A stretch of DNA of 64,000 nt from a bacterium (lineage in GTDB: Bacteria > Bacteroidota > Ignavibacteria > Kapaibacteriales > UBA7675): the NCBI GenBank assembly GCA_030430495.1, contig JAUIKM010000013.1, positions 1-64,000 on the forward strand, read 5' to 3'. The notes beneath the pieces are model-generated. The model made no database searches. It was not told where the DNA came from and saw only the letters and a program-made list of their open reading frames with translations. The position numbers were made by a program, and so were the translations under genes. Shown here piece by piece: positions 18,646 to 27,541 of the stretch (position 1 is the first letter of the stretch; the number at the start of each line of letters is the position of its first letter).

Positions 18646-18831
18646 TCCACTGTGCCGGTAGTGTTGTGTATTGGTCCGGATTTGCGCCGCTCGAGCTGCG
18701 TGGATGTCCCTGGTTTTCGGCCTGATTCTATTGCGGCGCTGACGAAAGTAGCAGCTACAAGGTACGCCGCGGCGACGGCTTACGCAAACGCCGTCGCGGA
18801 TGAAAATGAGGAATCAACCGCGCTGAATGGA

Positions 18832-19668
18832 TCAGTACTGTTGGCGGATGGCGGAACGCGCCATGTTGCGCACAAAATCGGTGGTGCCTTTGTTGAAGAC
18901 CAGCTCGCCCAGCAGGCGGACCGCCTCGTCTTTCTGGTTAAATCCGCTCAAAATGCGCGCTTTGTTGAGCAGGAGCATGCCGTAGGTCTCGGCGTCGCAC
19001 TGCGCCGTCAGCCCGCGTTCGATATAGGCCAGTTTCTGATTGGGATCTTCGGAAATCTCGGCCAGGGCGTTCCACGCCGGGCAGTAATTCGGCGCCAATT
19101 CGGTCAGCGTCAGCAGTTTTTCCTCGCGCTCCGTCAGATCTTCCACCTGAATATTGGCGATAAAATCCTTGAAGAATCCGGCGGGCAGCGTGCCGGCCAC
19201 TTCGCGGTCCAGCGTGTGGAGGGCCGCCTTGGTGTAGAAAAACCCTTCCGGCGCCAGTTCGTCGACGCGCTGAAAATACTCGTGGGCGGACTCGTACTCC
19301 TCGCGCTGCAGATATGAATAGGCGATGTCGTACCAGGGGCGCGGCCAGTCGGGCGCAGCTTCGGCGGCGCGGCGGGCGGCGTTGAGAAACTCGGGCTGCT
19401 CACCGGCTTGTCCGTGTTGGCGGGCCATTTGCAGCAGTTGGCGCGCTTCGGGCGGAACGTTCATTGTCAGGCTGCGCGGCGGCGGAATGTTGACCGGAAA
19501 GGAATTGACGTCGGCCATCGTCAGCACGTTGCCGCGGGCGTCGCTGTAAATGGTGTCGGCGCTGCCGGGCGCAACGGCATCGGCGGGTTTGGCATGTTTT
19601 TCATCGCCGCAGGCGGAAATCACGAGCAGCGCACACAAGCATGACATCAAAGCGGCAAGATTCTTCAT
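18832..19668 (-). CDS. TPR-containing lipoprotein
   Basis: The start at 19668 gives MKNLAALMSC followed by a hydrophobic stretch and the lipobox VISAC, so the protein is lipid-anchored; the frame from 19713 would bury this signal. The mature protein (278 residues in total) has a Pro-rich N-terminal part and at least two tetratricopeptide-like repeats between about residues 85 and 150 (WYDIAYSYLQREEYESAHEY and the next helix pair), with a third near LNKARILSGFNQKDEAVRLL. TPR proteins mediate protein contacts; here probably in the periplasm or at the outer membrane. It ends 186 bp before the barrel gene on the same strand and may belong with the surface operon. GGGA lies 7 bases before the ATG. 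Confidence 0.8.
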   Translation of the reverse strand: MKNLAALMSCLCALLVISACGDEKHAKPADAVAPGSADTIYSDARGNVLTMADVNSFPVNIPPPRSLTMNVPPEARQLLQMARQHGQAGEQPEFLNAARRAAEAAPDWPRPWYDIAYSYLQREEYESAHEYFQRVDELAPEGFFYTKAALHTLDREVAGTLPAGFFKDFIANIQVEDLTEREEKLLTLTELAPNYCPAWNALAEISEDPNQKLAYIERGLTAQCDAETYGMLLLNKARILSGFNQKDEAVRLLGELVFNKGTTDFVRNMARSAIRQQY

Positions 19669-19921
19669 AGCGGTCCCGGCAGTCACGATTCGGAGTAGAA
19701 AAAAGCTGGACAAATCTACGCATTCTCGCGTTTTCGGCGCATCGGACAGCGCCGGCGTCGGCGCGGATGTATTTTCCTGAACAGCCCGGAGAGCACTTCG
19801 CCCCGCTTTGCGTGGCTTGTTTTTCCCTCTTGCTCGTCGTGCAGCATCAAGCGCCCAGGCGACGAGTGAAACGTCAGGCGCGGCTTCGTCGCTGAAAATC
19901 TTGTACCGGAGGCCTGTCGGC

Positions 19922-20287
19922 TCAGGCGGAAGCCGCCCATTGTTCCCACGCGGCCTGTTTGAATCCGATCAGACCGCCGCGCTCGCTCACCAGCAGCGGC
20001 CGTTTGATGAGTTTTCCGTTGGCGGCCAGCAGGTCGAGCGCTTCGTCATCGCTCATGGCGGGCAGTTTGTCGCGCAGCTGCATTTCGCGGTACATCATGC
20101 CGGAGGTGTTGAACAGGCTGCGGACTTTGCCGCCGGCGACGTCCCGCAGTATCAACGCCAGCACGGTGCGCGTGGGCGGCGCATCCAGGACCATATCCTG
20201 TTTGTTGTACTCCACCCTGTTGGCGTCGAGGAATTTGATTGCTTTGCGGCAGGTGTCGCAGTTTTTGTAGAAGTACAGGGTTGTCAT
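19922..20287 (-). CDS. ArsC/Spx-family thioredoxin-fold protein
   Basis: 121 residues from the ATG at 20287, which has GGAA 8 bases upstream; a GTG two codons earlier is possible. The N-terminus YFYKNCDTCRKAIKFL carries the CxxC of the Spx/YffB branch of the ArsC family, followed by the basic KLIKRPLLV element that marks this fold. The family includes arsenate reductases (usually a single Cys) and RNA-polymerase-binding Spx regulators; the CxxC fits the Spx/YffB-like group better. No arsenic genes are adjacent. It follows the TPR-kinase gene on the same strand after 115 bp. The exact role, redox regulator or reductase, cannot be settled from sequence. Confidence 0.85.
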   Translation of the reverse strand: MTTLYFYKNCDTCRKAIKFLDANRVEYNKQDMVLDAPPTRTVLALILRDVAGGKVRSLFNTSGMMYREMQLRDKLPAMSDDEALDLLAANGKLIKRPLLVSERGGLIGFKQAAWEQWAASA

Positions 20288-20354
20288 GTGCACGGTTCCA
20301 GAGCGTGAACGGAAAGCGATAAGGGATTGGGGACGGCTGCTGCGGGGGGAGATT

Positions 20355-20390
20355 TTGAGCGCGACGACGTAGAACTACGTAGGAGCTCAA
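20355..20390 (-). terminator. hairpin after the kinase gene
   Basis: TTGAGC (20355-20360) pairs with GCTCAA (20385-20390), and inside it ACGTAG (20367-20372) pairs with CTACGT (20375-20380). It lies 12 bp beyond the histidine kinase stop. There is no long T-run, so it could equally be an operator for the next gene. Confidence 0.35.
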
Positions 20391-20402
20391 TTCGCCGCCG
20401 GC

Positions 20403-22628
20403 TCAGACCACTGCAAACTGCACAAAAAACGTCGCGCCCTGCCCTTCCACCGATTCGCACCAGACGCGGCCGTCCATAAGTTCGACCAGTTTGTGCACGA
20501 TGGACAGCCCCAGGCCCACGGAGTTTTCCCCGGCGGTGGGTTGCGTGGAAAGTCGCTGGAAACGCTCGAACAGGCGCGGCAATTCCTCCGGCACAATGCC
20601 CGGCCCGCTGTCCTTGACGGAAAAGAGCGCCTGCCCCTCGCTGGCCTCCAGACGCAACACGATCTGACCGCCCAGATTGGAGTATTTCACCGCATTGGAA
20701 ATGAGGTTGTCGAGCACCTGATCGATGCAGGCGGGGTCCAGGTTGACGATGACGGGCGTCGCGGCGGGTTCAAAGACAATCTCGATGTTTTTCTTTTGTG
20801 CGGCTTCCTTATAACGCCTGCCGACGGTCTCAACGATTCCCTTCCAGTCCAGCGGTCGGCACTGCGGGTCCACCTGGCCGCTTTCGATTTTGTTGACGTC
20901 CAGCAGCTTGTTAATCAGCGCGAGCATCTGGTCCGTCACCGTCAGAATATCCTGGGCGTACTCCCGCGGCAACGAACTCAACTCGACCTGTTTGTCGGTT
21001 GAAATCAGCTGGGCCAACATGCGAATGTTGTTGAGCGGACTGCGAAGGTCGTGAGCGGCGATGCCGAGAAACTCATTCTTTTCCGCGTCAAGGCGCTCCA
21101 GATCGACGTTTTTCTCGCGGATCCGCTGGTTGAGTTCGCTGACGCGTTCCAGGGCGTTGGACAGCTCCACGGAGCGCAGACGCTGAATCTCCGCTTCCTG
21201 ACGGGCGGTCTCGGCACGCTGCAGAATGCGGATGTTCTCGACGCGGCGCGACGTCTCACGCAGATGAAAAGCGCGCAGTTCCTTTGTGTATTCCTGCAGA
21301 GTCGCCGCGGATTCCCGCCAGCGCTCGAGTTTGGTGTAGATATCGGCGATGGTCCTGAGCGAATCGATATAGAGGCGGCGCGTTTCATCGCCGTTGGCCA
21401 CGGCACAGGCTTCCCGCAGCGTTGTGAGCGCTTCTTCGTCCCGGTCCAGACGGGAAAGCACTTCGCCGCGCAGGATCAGGGCGCGCACGATGTTGACGTG
21501 ATCGCGGCAGCGCTGCAGAATCTCCAGCGCGTGGCTGACGGACTCCAGCGCGTCTTCATGTCGCTGGTTGTCCGCCACGGCAATCGCCAGAGAGAGACGC
21601 GAGTACGCCTCCAGGCGCATGTTGGAGGAGCCGCGCATCAGCTCGTATGCGCGCTGTGAAACGGCGAGCTGTTTGTCCTGCGCGCCCATGTTTTTGTGCA
21701 GATTCGACTCGTTTACCAGCACCAGCGTGAGGCCGGCTACATCGCCGATTTCCTCAAAGAGGCGGCGCGATTTTTCGAGCGCGTCCAGACACTCCTCATA
21801 CTGGCCAAATTCTTCATATGCATTGCTGATTCCCATCAGCGCCTTGGCGGCTCCTTCCTTGTTGCCGCATTCCAGCATGATGTCGCGCGACTTGAAATAC
21901 CACTCCAGCGCGCGTGCGTCGCCGAGAACAAAGTAGGTGTTGGCCATGTTGCCGAAGACGCGCGCGGAGCCAAGATCGCGGCGCGCCCCCAGCAGGGTGA
22001 CGGCGCGCTGGTGATATTCGAGTCCCTTGCCGGTTTCCCCCAGGCGCGTGTGCGCCACGCCCAGATTGCTCATCAGGAGCGCGTTATCGTAGTCGTCGGA
22101 ATGGTCGCGCTGCAGGTATTCCTGACGCTGCAAATGCTCGTAGGCCTCCTGATAACGGCCGAAGTTCATCGCCCATAAAGCATTGAGAGCGGCCAACTTA
22201 CGATCGATTAACTCAGGTGGGAGTCGATCGCGCAATCCTTCGGCTTTGGCCAGATACTCCGCAAAATCTTCCTTGTCGCTGACGGCCATACTGACGCGCA
22301 GAGCGCATTCATAGGCGGTAAAAAGTTCGGCGTAATCTTCGTGTCGCAGCAGGATTTCAATGGCGCGTTTAATACTCTCGCGGGCCGAACTGAAGTTGCT
22401 GCCGGCCAGAGCGCTGAGGGCTTCGGCCAGAAGGGCGCGACCGCGGTAATACTCGCACAACTTTTTAGTTTCTTCATCGGGTTTAACGGCCTGATTGCAG
22501 CGATGCACCGCTTCCAGCGCATAGCTGCGCGCCAAAGCCGGATTCACCTGGTGCTGTGCTCGGCTTCGCTCTATCAACTCTTCGATTTGCCGCTGCTCAT
22601 CCCCTGCTGCGGGCCTTTCGACAGACAT
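20403..22628 (-). CDS. cytoplasmic sensor histidine kinase with N-terminal TPR domain
   Basis: 741 residues without a transmembrane segment. Residues up to about 430 are helical TPR-like repeats (for example ALLMSNLGVAHTRLGETGKG, VFGNMANTYFVLGDARALEW). A coiled-coil linker follows (about 440-510). The HisKA domain has H-box AAHDLRSPLNNIR, with the phosphorylatable histidine near residue 519. The HATPase domain has N-box DNLISNAVKYS, G1 DSGPGI and G2 GLGLSIVHKL. The architecture matches soluble TPR kinases that sense an intracellular protein or ligand and phosphorylate a separate response regulator. No response regulator with an intact receiver lies next to it. It is read from an ATG with a weak GAGA upstream. 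Signal and target are unknown. Confidence 0.93.
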   Translation of the reverse strand: MSVERPAAGDEQRQIEELIERSRAQHQVNPALARSYALEAVHRCNQAVKPDEETKKLCEYYRGRALLAEALSALAGSNFSSARESIKRAIEILLRHEDYAELFTAYECALRVSMAVSDKEDFAEYLAKAEGLRDRLPPELIDRKLAALNALWAMNFGRYQEAYEHLQRQEYLQRDHSDDYDNALLMSNLGVAHTRLGETGKGLEYHQRAVTLLGARRDLGSARVFGNMANTYFVLGDARALEWYFKSRDIMLECGNKEGAAKALMGISNAYEEFGQYEECLDALEKSRRLFEEIGDVAGLTLVLVNESNLHKNMGAQDKQLAVSQRAYELMRGSSNMRLEAYSRLSLAIAVADNQRHEDALESVSHALEILQRCRDHVNIVRALILRGEVLSRLDRDEEALTTLREACAVANGDETRRLYIDSLRTIADIYTKLERWRESAATLQEYTKELRAFHLRETSRRVENIRILQRAETARQEAEIQRLRSVELSNALERVSELNQRIREKNVDLERLDAEKNEFLGIAAHDLRSPLNNIRMLAQLISTDKQVELSSLPREYAQDILTVTDQMLALINKLLDVNKIESGQVDPQCRPLDWKGIVETVGRRYKEAAQKKNIEIVFEPAATPVIVNLDPACIDQVLDNLISNAVKYSNLGGQIVLRLEASEGQALFSVKDSGPGIVPEELPRLFERFQRLSTQPTAGENSVGLGLSIVHKLVELMDGRVWCESVEGQGATFFVQFAVV

Positions 22629-22744
22629 AGTATCTCTTTTGTGCTAAATCGCTCTTTCAGAATCGCAGAATAGACTGTGCGGCCGAAAGATACACCTACC
22701 AACCTATCAGATCAATTGATTTTGCGTAAAAATTTTTCATCCGT

Positions 22745-23653
22745 TCACTCCGGTGGCTCAAAGTCCACAGAACGGCCTTCGCGCTCCAGGATGTGGCGCG
22801 CAAAAGCGCCCGACGCACGTGAGAAGCGCCGGTTGGCGACGAAGGCCAGCCCGATGGAACGCATCTGCAGTTCGGCTACCTCGGCGGACCTGAGCGTTCC
22901 TTCGCGCACGTCGGCGGCGACGGCAAAATCCGGGACAATCGCCACACCCAGCCCCGCGCGCGCAAATGACTTCTGAATTTCGACGCCGCCAAATTGCATC
23001 ATGTCGCCCAGAAACAGGCCCGCGCCAAGCAGGTCGGCATCAAAATGCGCGCGCGAATGCGTGCCTTCCTCCGGCAGCAGCAAACGCCGGTCCAAGAGGT
23101 CGGCCAGCTCCAGACGCGGCAGGCCGTCGAGCGGATCGCCCGGCAAAAACACGGCCACATCGCGATACGTGAACAGGGTCGTCGTCCGGACTTCCGGCGT
23201 GGACAGCGGCAGCGTCACCATGCCCAGGTCGATTTCACGCGCCTGCAGCATCCGGCCCGTCTGGCGCGAATGACGACTGTGCATGGCGAACTCGATATCG
23301 GGAAACTCGCCCAAAAATCCCTTGAGCCACTCCGGCAGTTTGTGCATGGCAATCGTGTCCGAACATCCGATCGAGACACGGCCGCGGCGCAGATCCCGCA
23401 GCTCGCTCATCTGTCGGCGCGCCATATCCCACTCATCAAAAATGCGGCGCACGTGTTCATAGAGTACCGCGCCCGCCGGCGTCATTTCCACGCCGCGCGA
23501 GGAGCGAATCAGCAGCTGCTCGCCCAGTTCGCGTTCCAGCGCCTGCACCTGCATACTGATGGCCGGCTGCGAAACAAACATCCGCCGCGCGGCGCGTCCA
23601 AAACCGCCTTCCTCCACCACCGCCCTGAAACTGCTGAGTCGATGAATATCCAT
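22745..23653 (-). CDS. LysR-family transcriptional regulator
   Basis: 302 residues, normal length for the family. The N-terminal winged helix-turn-helix is clear (LSSFRAVVEEGGFGRAARRM, VSQPAISMQVQALEREL, MTPAG), followed by the periplasmic-binding-protein-like effector domain starting near residue 90 (RGRVSIGCSDTIA). The ATG has a very good Shine-Dalgarno (AAGGAGG). It is divergently transcribed from purL with 104 bp between the two starts, and an inverted repeat there could be its operator. The effector is unknown; control of purL is suggested only by position. Confidence 0.93.
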   Translation of the reverse strand: MDIHRLSSFRAVVEEGGFGRAARRMFVSQPAISMQVQALERELGEQLLIRSSRGVEMTPAGAVLYEHVRRIFDEWDMARRQMSELRDLRRGRVSIGCSDTIAMHKLPEWLKGFLGEFPDIEFAMHSRHSRQTGRMLQAREIDLGMVTLPLSTPEVRTTTLFTYRDVAVFLPGDPLDGLPRLELADLLDRRLLLPEEGTHSRAHFDADLLGAGLFLGDMMQFGGVEIQKSFARAGLGVAIVPDFAVAADVREGTLRSAEVAELQMRSIGLAFVANRRFSRASGAFARHILEREGRSVDFEPPE

Positions 23654-23703
23654 AAGCCCTCCTTATCGGCGGCATTAAAATAATGAACTTTTCTTATTGC
23701 TGT

Positions 23704-23726
23704 TCAGGTGGTATTTTTGGACCTGA
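23704..23726. promoter_or_regulatory. possible LysR operator between regulator and purL
   Basis: TCAGGT (23704-23709) and ACCTGA (23721-23726) form a perfect 6-bp inverted repeat separated by 11 bases, the arrangement typical of LysR-type binding sites (dyad with T-N11-A). It is 31 bp upstream of purL and about 50 bp from the LysR start. Confidence 0.45.
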
Positions 23727-23757
23727 GGTAATCGTTTGAAGCACAATCCGGGTCATC

Positions 23758-26700
23758 ATGAGCACTATTCGCCGCCTGTACGTTCGCAAACGCGCCGGTT
23801 TTGACGGCCACGCCCGCCAGCTGGGCGACGATCTCCGCAACTACCTGAACATTCCCGCTCTCGAGCATATTCAGATGCTGGTGCGCTACGATATTGAAGG
23901 GCTTTCCGAAGAGGAATTCACTCTTGCTTGTCGCCGGGTGCTCGTCGAAGCGCCTGTCGACGAGGCTATCGTCGGCGAGCTGACAACCGGTCCGGATGAG
24001 ACGCCGCTGGCCTACGAGTATCTGCCCGGTCAGTACGATCAGCGCGCCGACAGCGCCGCACAGTGCATTCAGATTCTGACGCGACGCGAAGCGCCGCTGG
24101 TGCGCTGCGCCACCGTTCTCCTGCTGCGCGGCGTTCTCAGCGAAGCCGACATCAACAAAGTCAAAGCTTACGTGATCAACAGCGTGGACTCGCGCGAGGC
24201 GACCCTGCAACTGCCGCCCAGCCTGCGGCAGGAAGCGCCGCGGCCGCCCGATGTGGCGATTATCGACGGATTTCGCGACCTGAACGTCGCCGGTCTGGAG
24301 CCCCTGCGCAAAGATCTCGGACTGGCGATGAGCAGCGCCGACCTCGAGCATTGCCGCGTATATTTCAGCGCCGAAGAAAAACGCGACCCGACGCTGACGG
24401 AGCTGCGCGTGCTCGACACGTATTGGTCGGACCACTGCCGTCACACGACCTTCCTGAGCGAACTGACGCACATCGAAATCACCGAAGGCAAGCCTGGCGA
24501 GCCGATCTTCGACGCACTCGAACTGTACCGCGAACTCCGACGCGAAACCTTCGGCGACACCCCGCCGCCGGAATGCCTCATGGACATTGCCACGATCTAC
24601 GCGCGCAACCGCAAGCGGGCGGGCACGCTGCCGGATCTGGAGGTCTCGGAGGAAATCAACGCTGCCAGCATCATCGTGCCGACCGAAGTCGACGGCAAAA
24701 CCGAAGAGTGGCTGGTGATGTTCAAGAACGAAACGCACAACCACCCCACGGAGATCGAACCATTCGGCGGCGCGGCCACCTGCGTCGGCGGCGCTATTCG
24801 CGATCCCCTGTCCGGCCGCGCCTACGTCTACCAGGCCATGCGCGTCTCAGGCGGCGCGTCTCCGCTGACGCCCTTGAACGAGACGCCGGCCGGCAAACTG
24901 CCGCAGCGCAAAATTGCGACGGAAGCCGCGCGCGGCTTCTCGTCCTACGGCAACCAGATCGGCCTGGCCACCGGCATTGTCAATGAGTTTTATCACCCGG
25001 ACTACGTCGCCAAACGCATGGAAGTCGGTGCGGTCATCGCAGCCGCCCCGCGCGAGAATGTGGTGCGCGGCGTGCCCGAACCCGGCGATGTTATCGTGCT
25101 GCTGGGCGGCCGCACCGGACGCGACGGCTGCGGCGGCGCCACGGGCTCGTCCAAAGAACACACGCAGGAATCGCTGGAAACCGCCGGCGCTGAAGTGCAG
25201 AAAGGCAACCCGCCGACCGAACGCAAAATCCAACGGCTGTTCCGCAACGGCAAGGCGACGCGGCTCATCAAACGCTGCAACGATTTCGGCGCGGGCGGCG
25301 TCTCCGTGGCCGTCGGTGAGCTTGCGCCGGGCCTGCTGATCGATCTGGACAAGGTGCCGCTCAAATACGAGGGGCTGGACGGCACCGAGCTCGCCATTTC
25401 GGAATCACAGGAACGCATGGCCGTGGTGCTCGATCCCGGCGACGTTGAACAATTCTCCCGCATGGCGGCAGCTGAAAATCTCGAGGCCGCCGCGATCGCG
25501 ACCGTCAGCGGAGACAATCGACTGACGATGAGCTGGCGCGGCAGGAAAATCGTCGATATCAGCCGCGCCTTTCTCGACACAAACGGCGTGCGCCAGACCA
25601 GCCGCGCGGTGATCCGGACGCCGAACGAAAACCACGGGTACTTCCCGATCCGCGACCACACGCCGCCGGGCCCCATCCGCACGTCCTGGGAGGCGATGAT
25701 TGGCTCGATTGAATTCTGTTCGCGCAAGGGCCTGGGCGACATGTTCGACTCCAGCATCGGCGCGGCTTCCACCTTTGTGCCCTACGGCGGCAAACGCCAG
25801 CTCAGTCCGGCGGACGTCATGGTCGCCACGCTCCCCGTCGACGGCGAACAGACGCCCACGGCAACTATTATGAGCAACGGCTTCACGCCCGACCTGGCGA
25901 CCTGGAGCCCGTTCCACGGCGGCCTGTACGCGGTGGTCGAAGCCGTCGCTAAGATTGTCGCGGCGGGAGGACAATACGACCGCACCCGCCTTTCGCTCCA
26001 GGAATACTTTGAAAAACTGGGCCGCGATCCGCAACGCTGGGGCAAACCCCTGGCGGCGCTGCTCGGCGCGCTGCGCGCGCAATGCGAACTGGGTACGCCG
26101 GCCATCGGCGGCAAGGACAGTATGTCCGGCACGTTCAAGGACATCAACGTTCCGCCGACGCTGGTTGCTTTTGCCGTTTGCCCCGCCGACGCGCGCAAGG
26201 TGGTTTCCAGCGAATTCAAATGCATGGGCACAAGCGTGCTTGTCCTCGACGCGGAATACGACGCGCACAATCTGCCCATCTGGTCGCGCCTGAAAACTCT
26301 CTACGACAGCTATCTGAAGGCCGTGGCGGAAGGTAAAATCATCTCGGCGCGTTCCGTGGGCCACGGCGGCATTGCGGCGGCGCTGACCGGTATGATGCTC
26401 GGCAACAACATCGGCATGAGGTTCAAACGCGAGCACGCCCCGCGTGAGTTGTACCGCTCGCTGTTTGGCTCGATCATCTGTGAGATGGCTCCGGGCATCG
26501 ATCCGGACGAAGTGTTTGCAGACGTCGAACACCGCGTGCTCGGCAAGACAATTGAAGAGGACGAAGTCGACATCAACGGTGAAATCGTCGAGCTGCGCCG
26601 CCTGCGGGCGGCCTGGACCGCCGGGCTCGAAAAAGTCTATCCGACCGAAAGCACTGTTGAAGGCGCGGCGCAGACGATCGAAGCCGCGGCAGCCGTCAAA

Positions 26701-27525
26701 TCCTTCCACGCCGCAACAAAAACGGCGCGGCCGCGCGTGCTGATTCCCGTGTTTCCCGGCAGCAACTGCGAAATCGACTCCGCCCGCGCCTTCCGCAAGG
26801 CCGGCGCCGAGGTGGAAACATTTGTGTTCCGCAACCTGACGCCGCAGGCCGTCGAGGAGTCGCTGCAAGGACTGGCGCGCAGCCTGGACAACAGCAACAT
26901 CCTGATGCTGCCCGGGGGATTCAGCGCCGGCGACGAACCGGACGGCTCCGGCAAGTTCATTGCGGCGGTCTTCCACAATACGCGCGTGGCGGACGCCGCC
27001 ATGCGTCTGCTGCAGGAACGCGACGGCCTGGCGCTGGGTATCTGCAATGGTTTCCAGGCGCTGATCAAACTGGGACTGCTGCCCTACGGCGAGATCCGCG
27101 AACTGACGGCCGACGCACCGACGCTGACCTTCAACGCCATCGGACGCCACGTGGCCACGATGGTGCGCACGCGCATCACGACCGCGGCAACGCCGTGGTT
27201 CGCCTGTACCGAACCCGGCGCCGTGCATTGCGTGCCCGTTTCTCACGGCGAAGGGCGCTTTGTCTGCTCGCCGGAAGCCATGCGGGAACTGGTTCAAAAC
27301 GGACAGATTGCCGCGCAGTACGTCGACCACGACGGCAATGCCTGCATGGAGCCGGAGTTCAATCCAAATGGATCCATGAATGCGGTGGAAGCGCTGATCA
27401 GTCCGGACGGACGAATTCTCGGCAAGATGGCGCACTCCGAGCGCGTCGGCCCCTACGTGGCGGTGAATATCTTCGGCGAGAAGGATCAGAAATTGTTTGA
27501 AGCCGGCGTGAAATACTTTGCCTGA
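23758..27525 (+). CDS. purL: phosphoribosylformylglycinamidine synthase, single-chain
   Basis: Converts FGAR, glutamine and ATP to FGAM, the fourth step of purine synthesis, in the cytoplasm. At 1255 residues it is the large fused form, with N-terminal PurS-like, central ATP-binding synthetase and C-terminal glutaminase parts. Landmarks are YWSDHCRHTTF, ETHNHPTEIEPFGGAATCVG, SNGFTPDL, GGKDSMSGTF and HGGIAAALTGM. The class I amidotransferase domain begins near residue 990 (PVFPGSNCEIDSA), with the nucleophile cysteine in LGICNGFQAL and the HGEGRF histidine region. All key motifs appear intact. No strong Shine-Dalgarno precedes the ATG. Strikingly, I find no TTAA in its 3.8 kb, in contrast to ispG and many other genes here. 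Confidence 0.97.
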   Translation: MSTIRRLYVRKRAGFDGHARQLGDDLRNYLNIPALEHIQMLVRYDIEGLSEEEFTLACRRVLVEAPVDEAIVGELTTGPDETPLAYEYLPGQYDQRADSAAQCIQILTRREAPLVRCATVLLLRGVLSEADINKVKAYVINSVDSREATLQLPPSLRQEAPRPPDVAIIDGFRDLNVAGLEPLRKDLGLAMSSADLEHCRVYFSAEEKRDPTLTELRVLDTYWSDHCRHTTFLSELTHIEITEGKPGEPIFDALELYRELRRETFGDTPPPECLMDIATIYARNRKRAGTLPDLEVSEEINAASIIVPTEVDGKTEEWLVMFKNETHNHPTEIEPFGGAATCVGGAIRDPLSGRAYVYQAMRVSGGASPLTPLNETPAGKLPQRKIATEAARGFSSYGNQIGLATGIVNEFYHPDYVAKRMEVGAVIAAAPRENVVRGVPEPGDVIVLLGGRTGRDGCGGATGSSKEHTQESLETAGAEVQKGNPPTERKIQRLFRNGKATRLIKRCNDFGAGGVSVAVGELAPGLLIDLDKVPLKYEGLDGTELAISESQERMAVVLDPGDVEQFSRMAAAENLEAAAIATVSGDNRLTMSWRGRKIVDISRAFLDTNGVRQTSRAVIRTPNENHGYFPIRDHTPPGPIRTSWEAMIGSIEFCSRKGLGDMFDSSIGAASTFVPYGGKRQLSPADVMVATLPVDGEQTPTATIMSNGFTPDLATWSPFHGGLYAVVEAVAKIVAAGGQYDRTRLSLQEYFEKLGRDPQRWGKPLAALLGALRAQCELGTPAIGGKDSMSGTFKDINVPPTLVAFAVCPADARKVVSSEFKCMGTSVLVLDAEYDAHNLPIWSRLKTLYDSYLKAVAEGKIISARSVGHGGIAAALTGMMLGNNIGMRFKREHAPRELYRSLFGSIICEMAPGIDPDEVFADVEHRVLGKTIEEDEVDINGEIVELRRLRAAWTAGLEKVYPTESTVEGAAQTIEAAAAVKSFHAATKTARPRVLIPVFPGSNCEIDSARAFRKAGAEVETFVFRNLTPQAVEESLQGLARSLDNSNILMLPGGFSAGDEPDGSGKFIAAVFHNTRVADAAMRLLQERDGLALGICNGFQALIKLGLLPYGEIRELTADAPTLTFNAIGRHVATMVRTRITTAATPWFACTEPGAVHCVPVSHGEGRFVCSPEAMRELVQNGQIAAQYVDHDGNACMEPEFNPNGSMNAVEALISPDGRILGKMAHSERVGPYVAVNIFGEKDQKLFEAGVKYFA

Positions 27526-27541
27526 GAACGCGCACGTGGAA

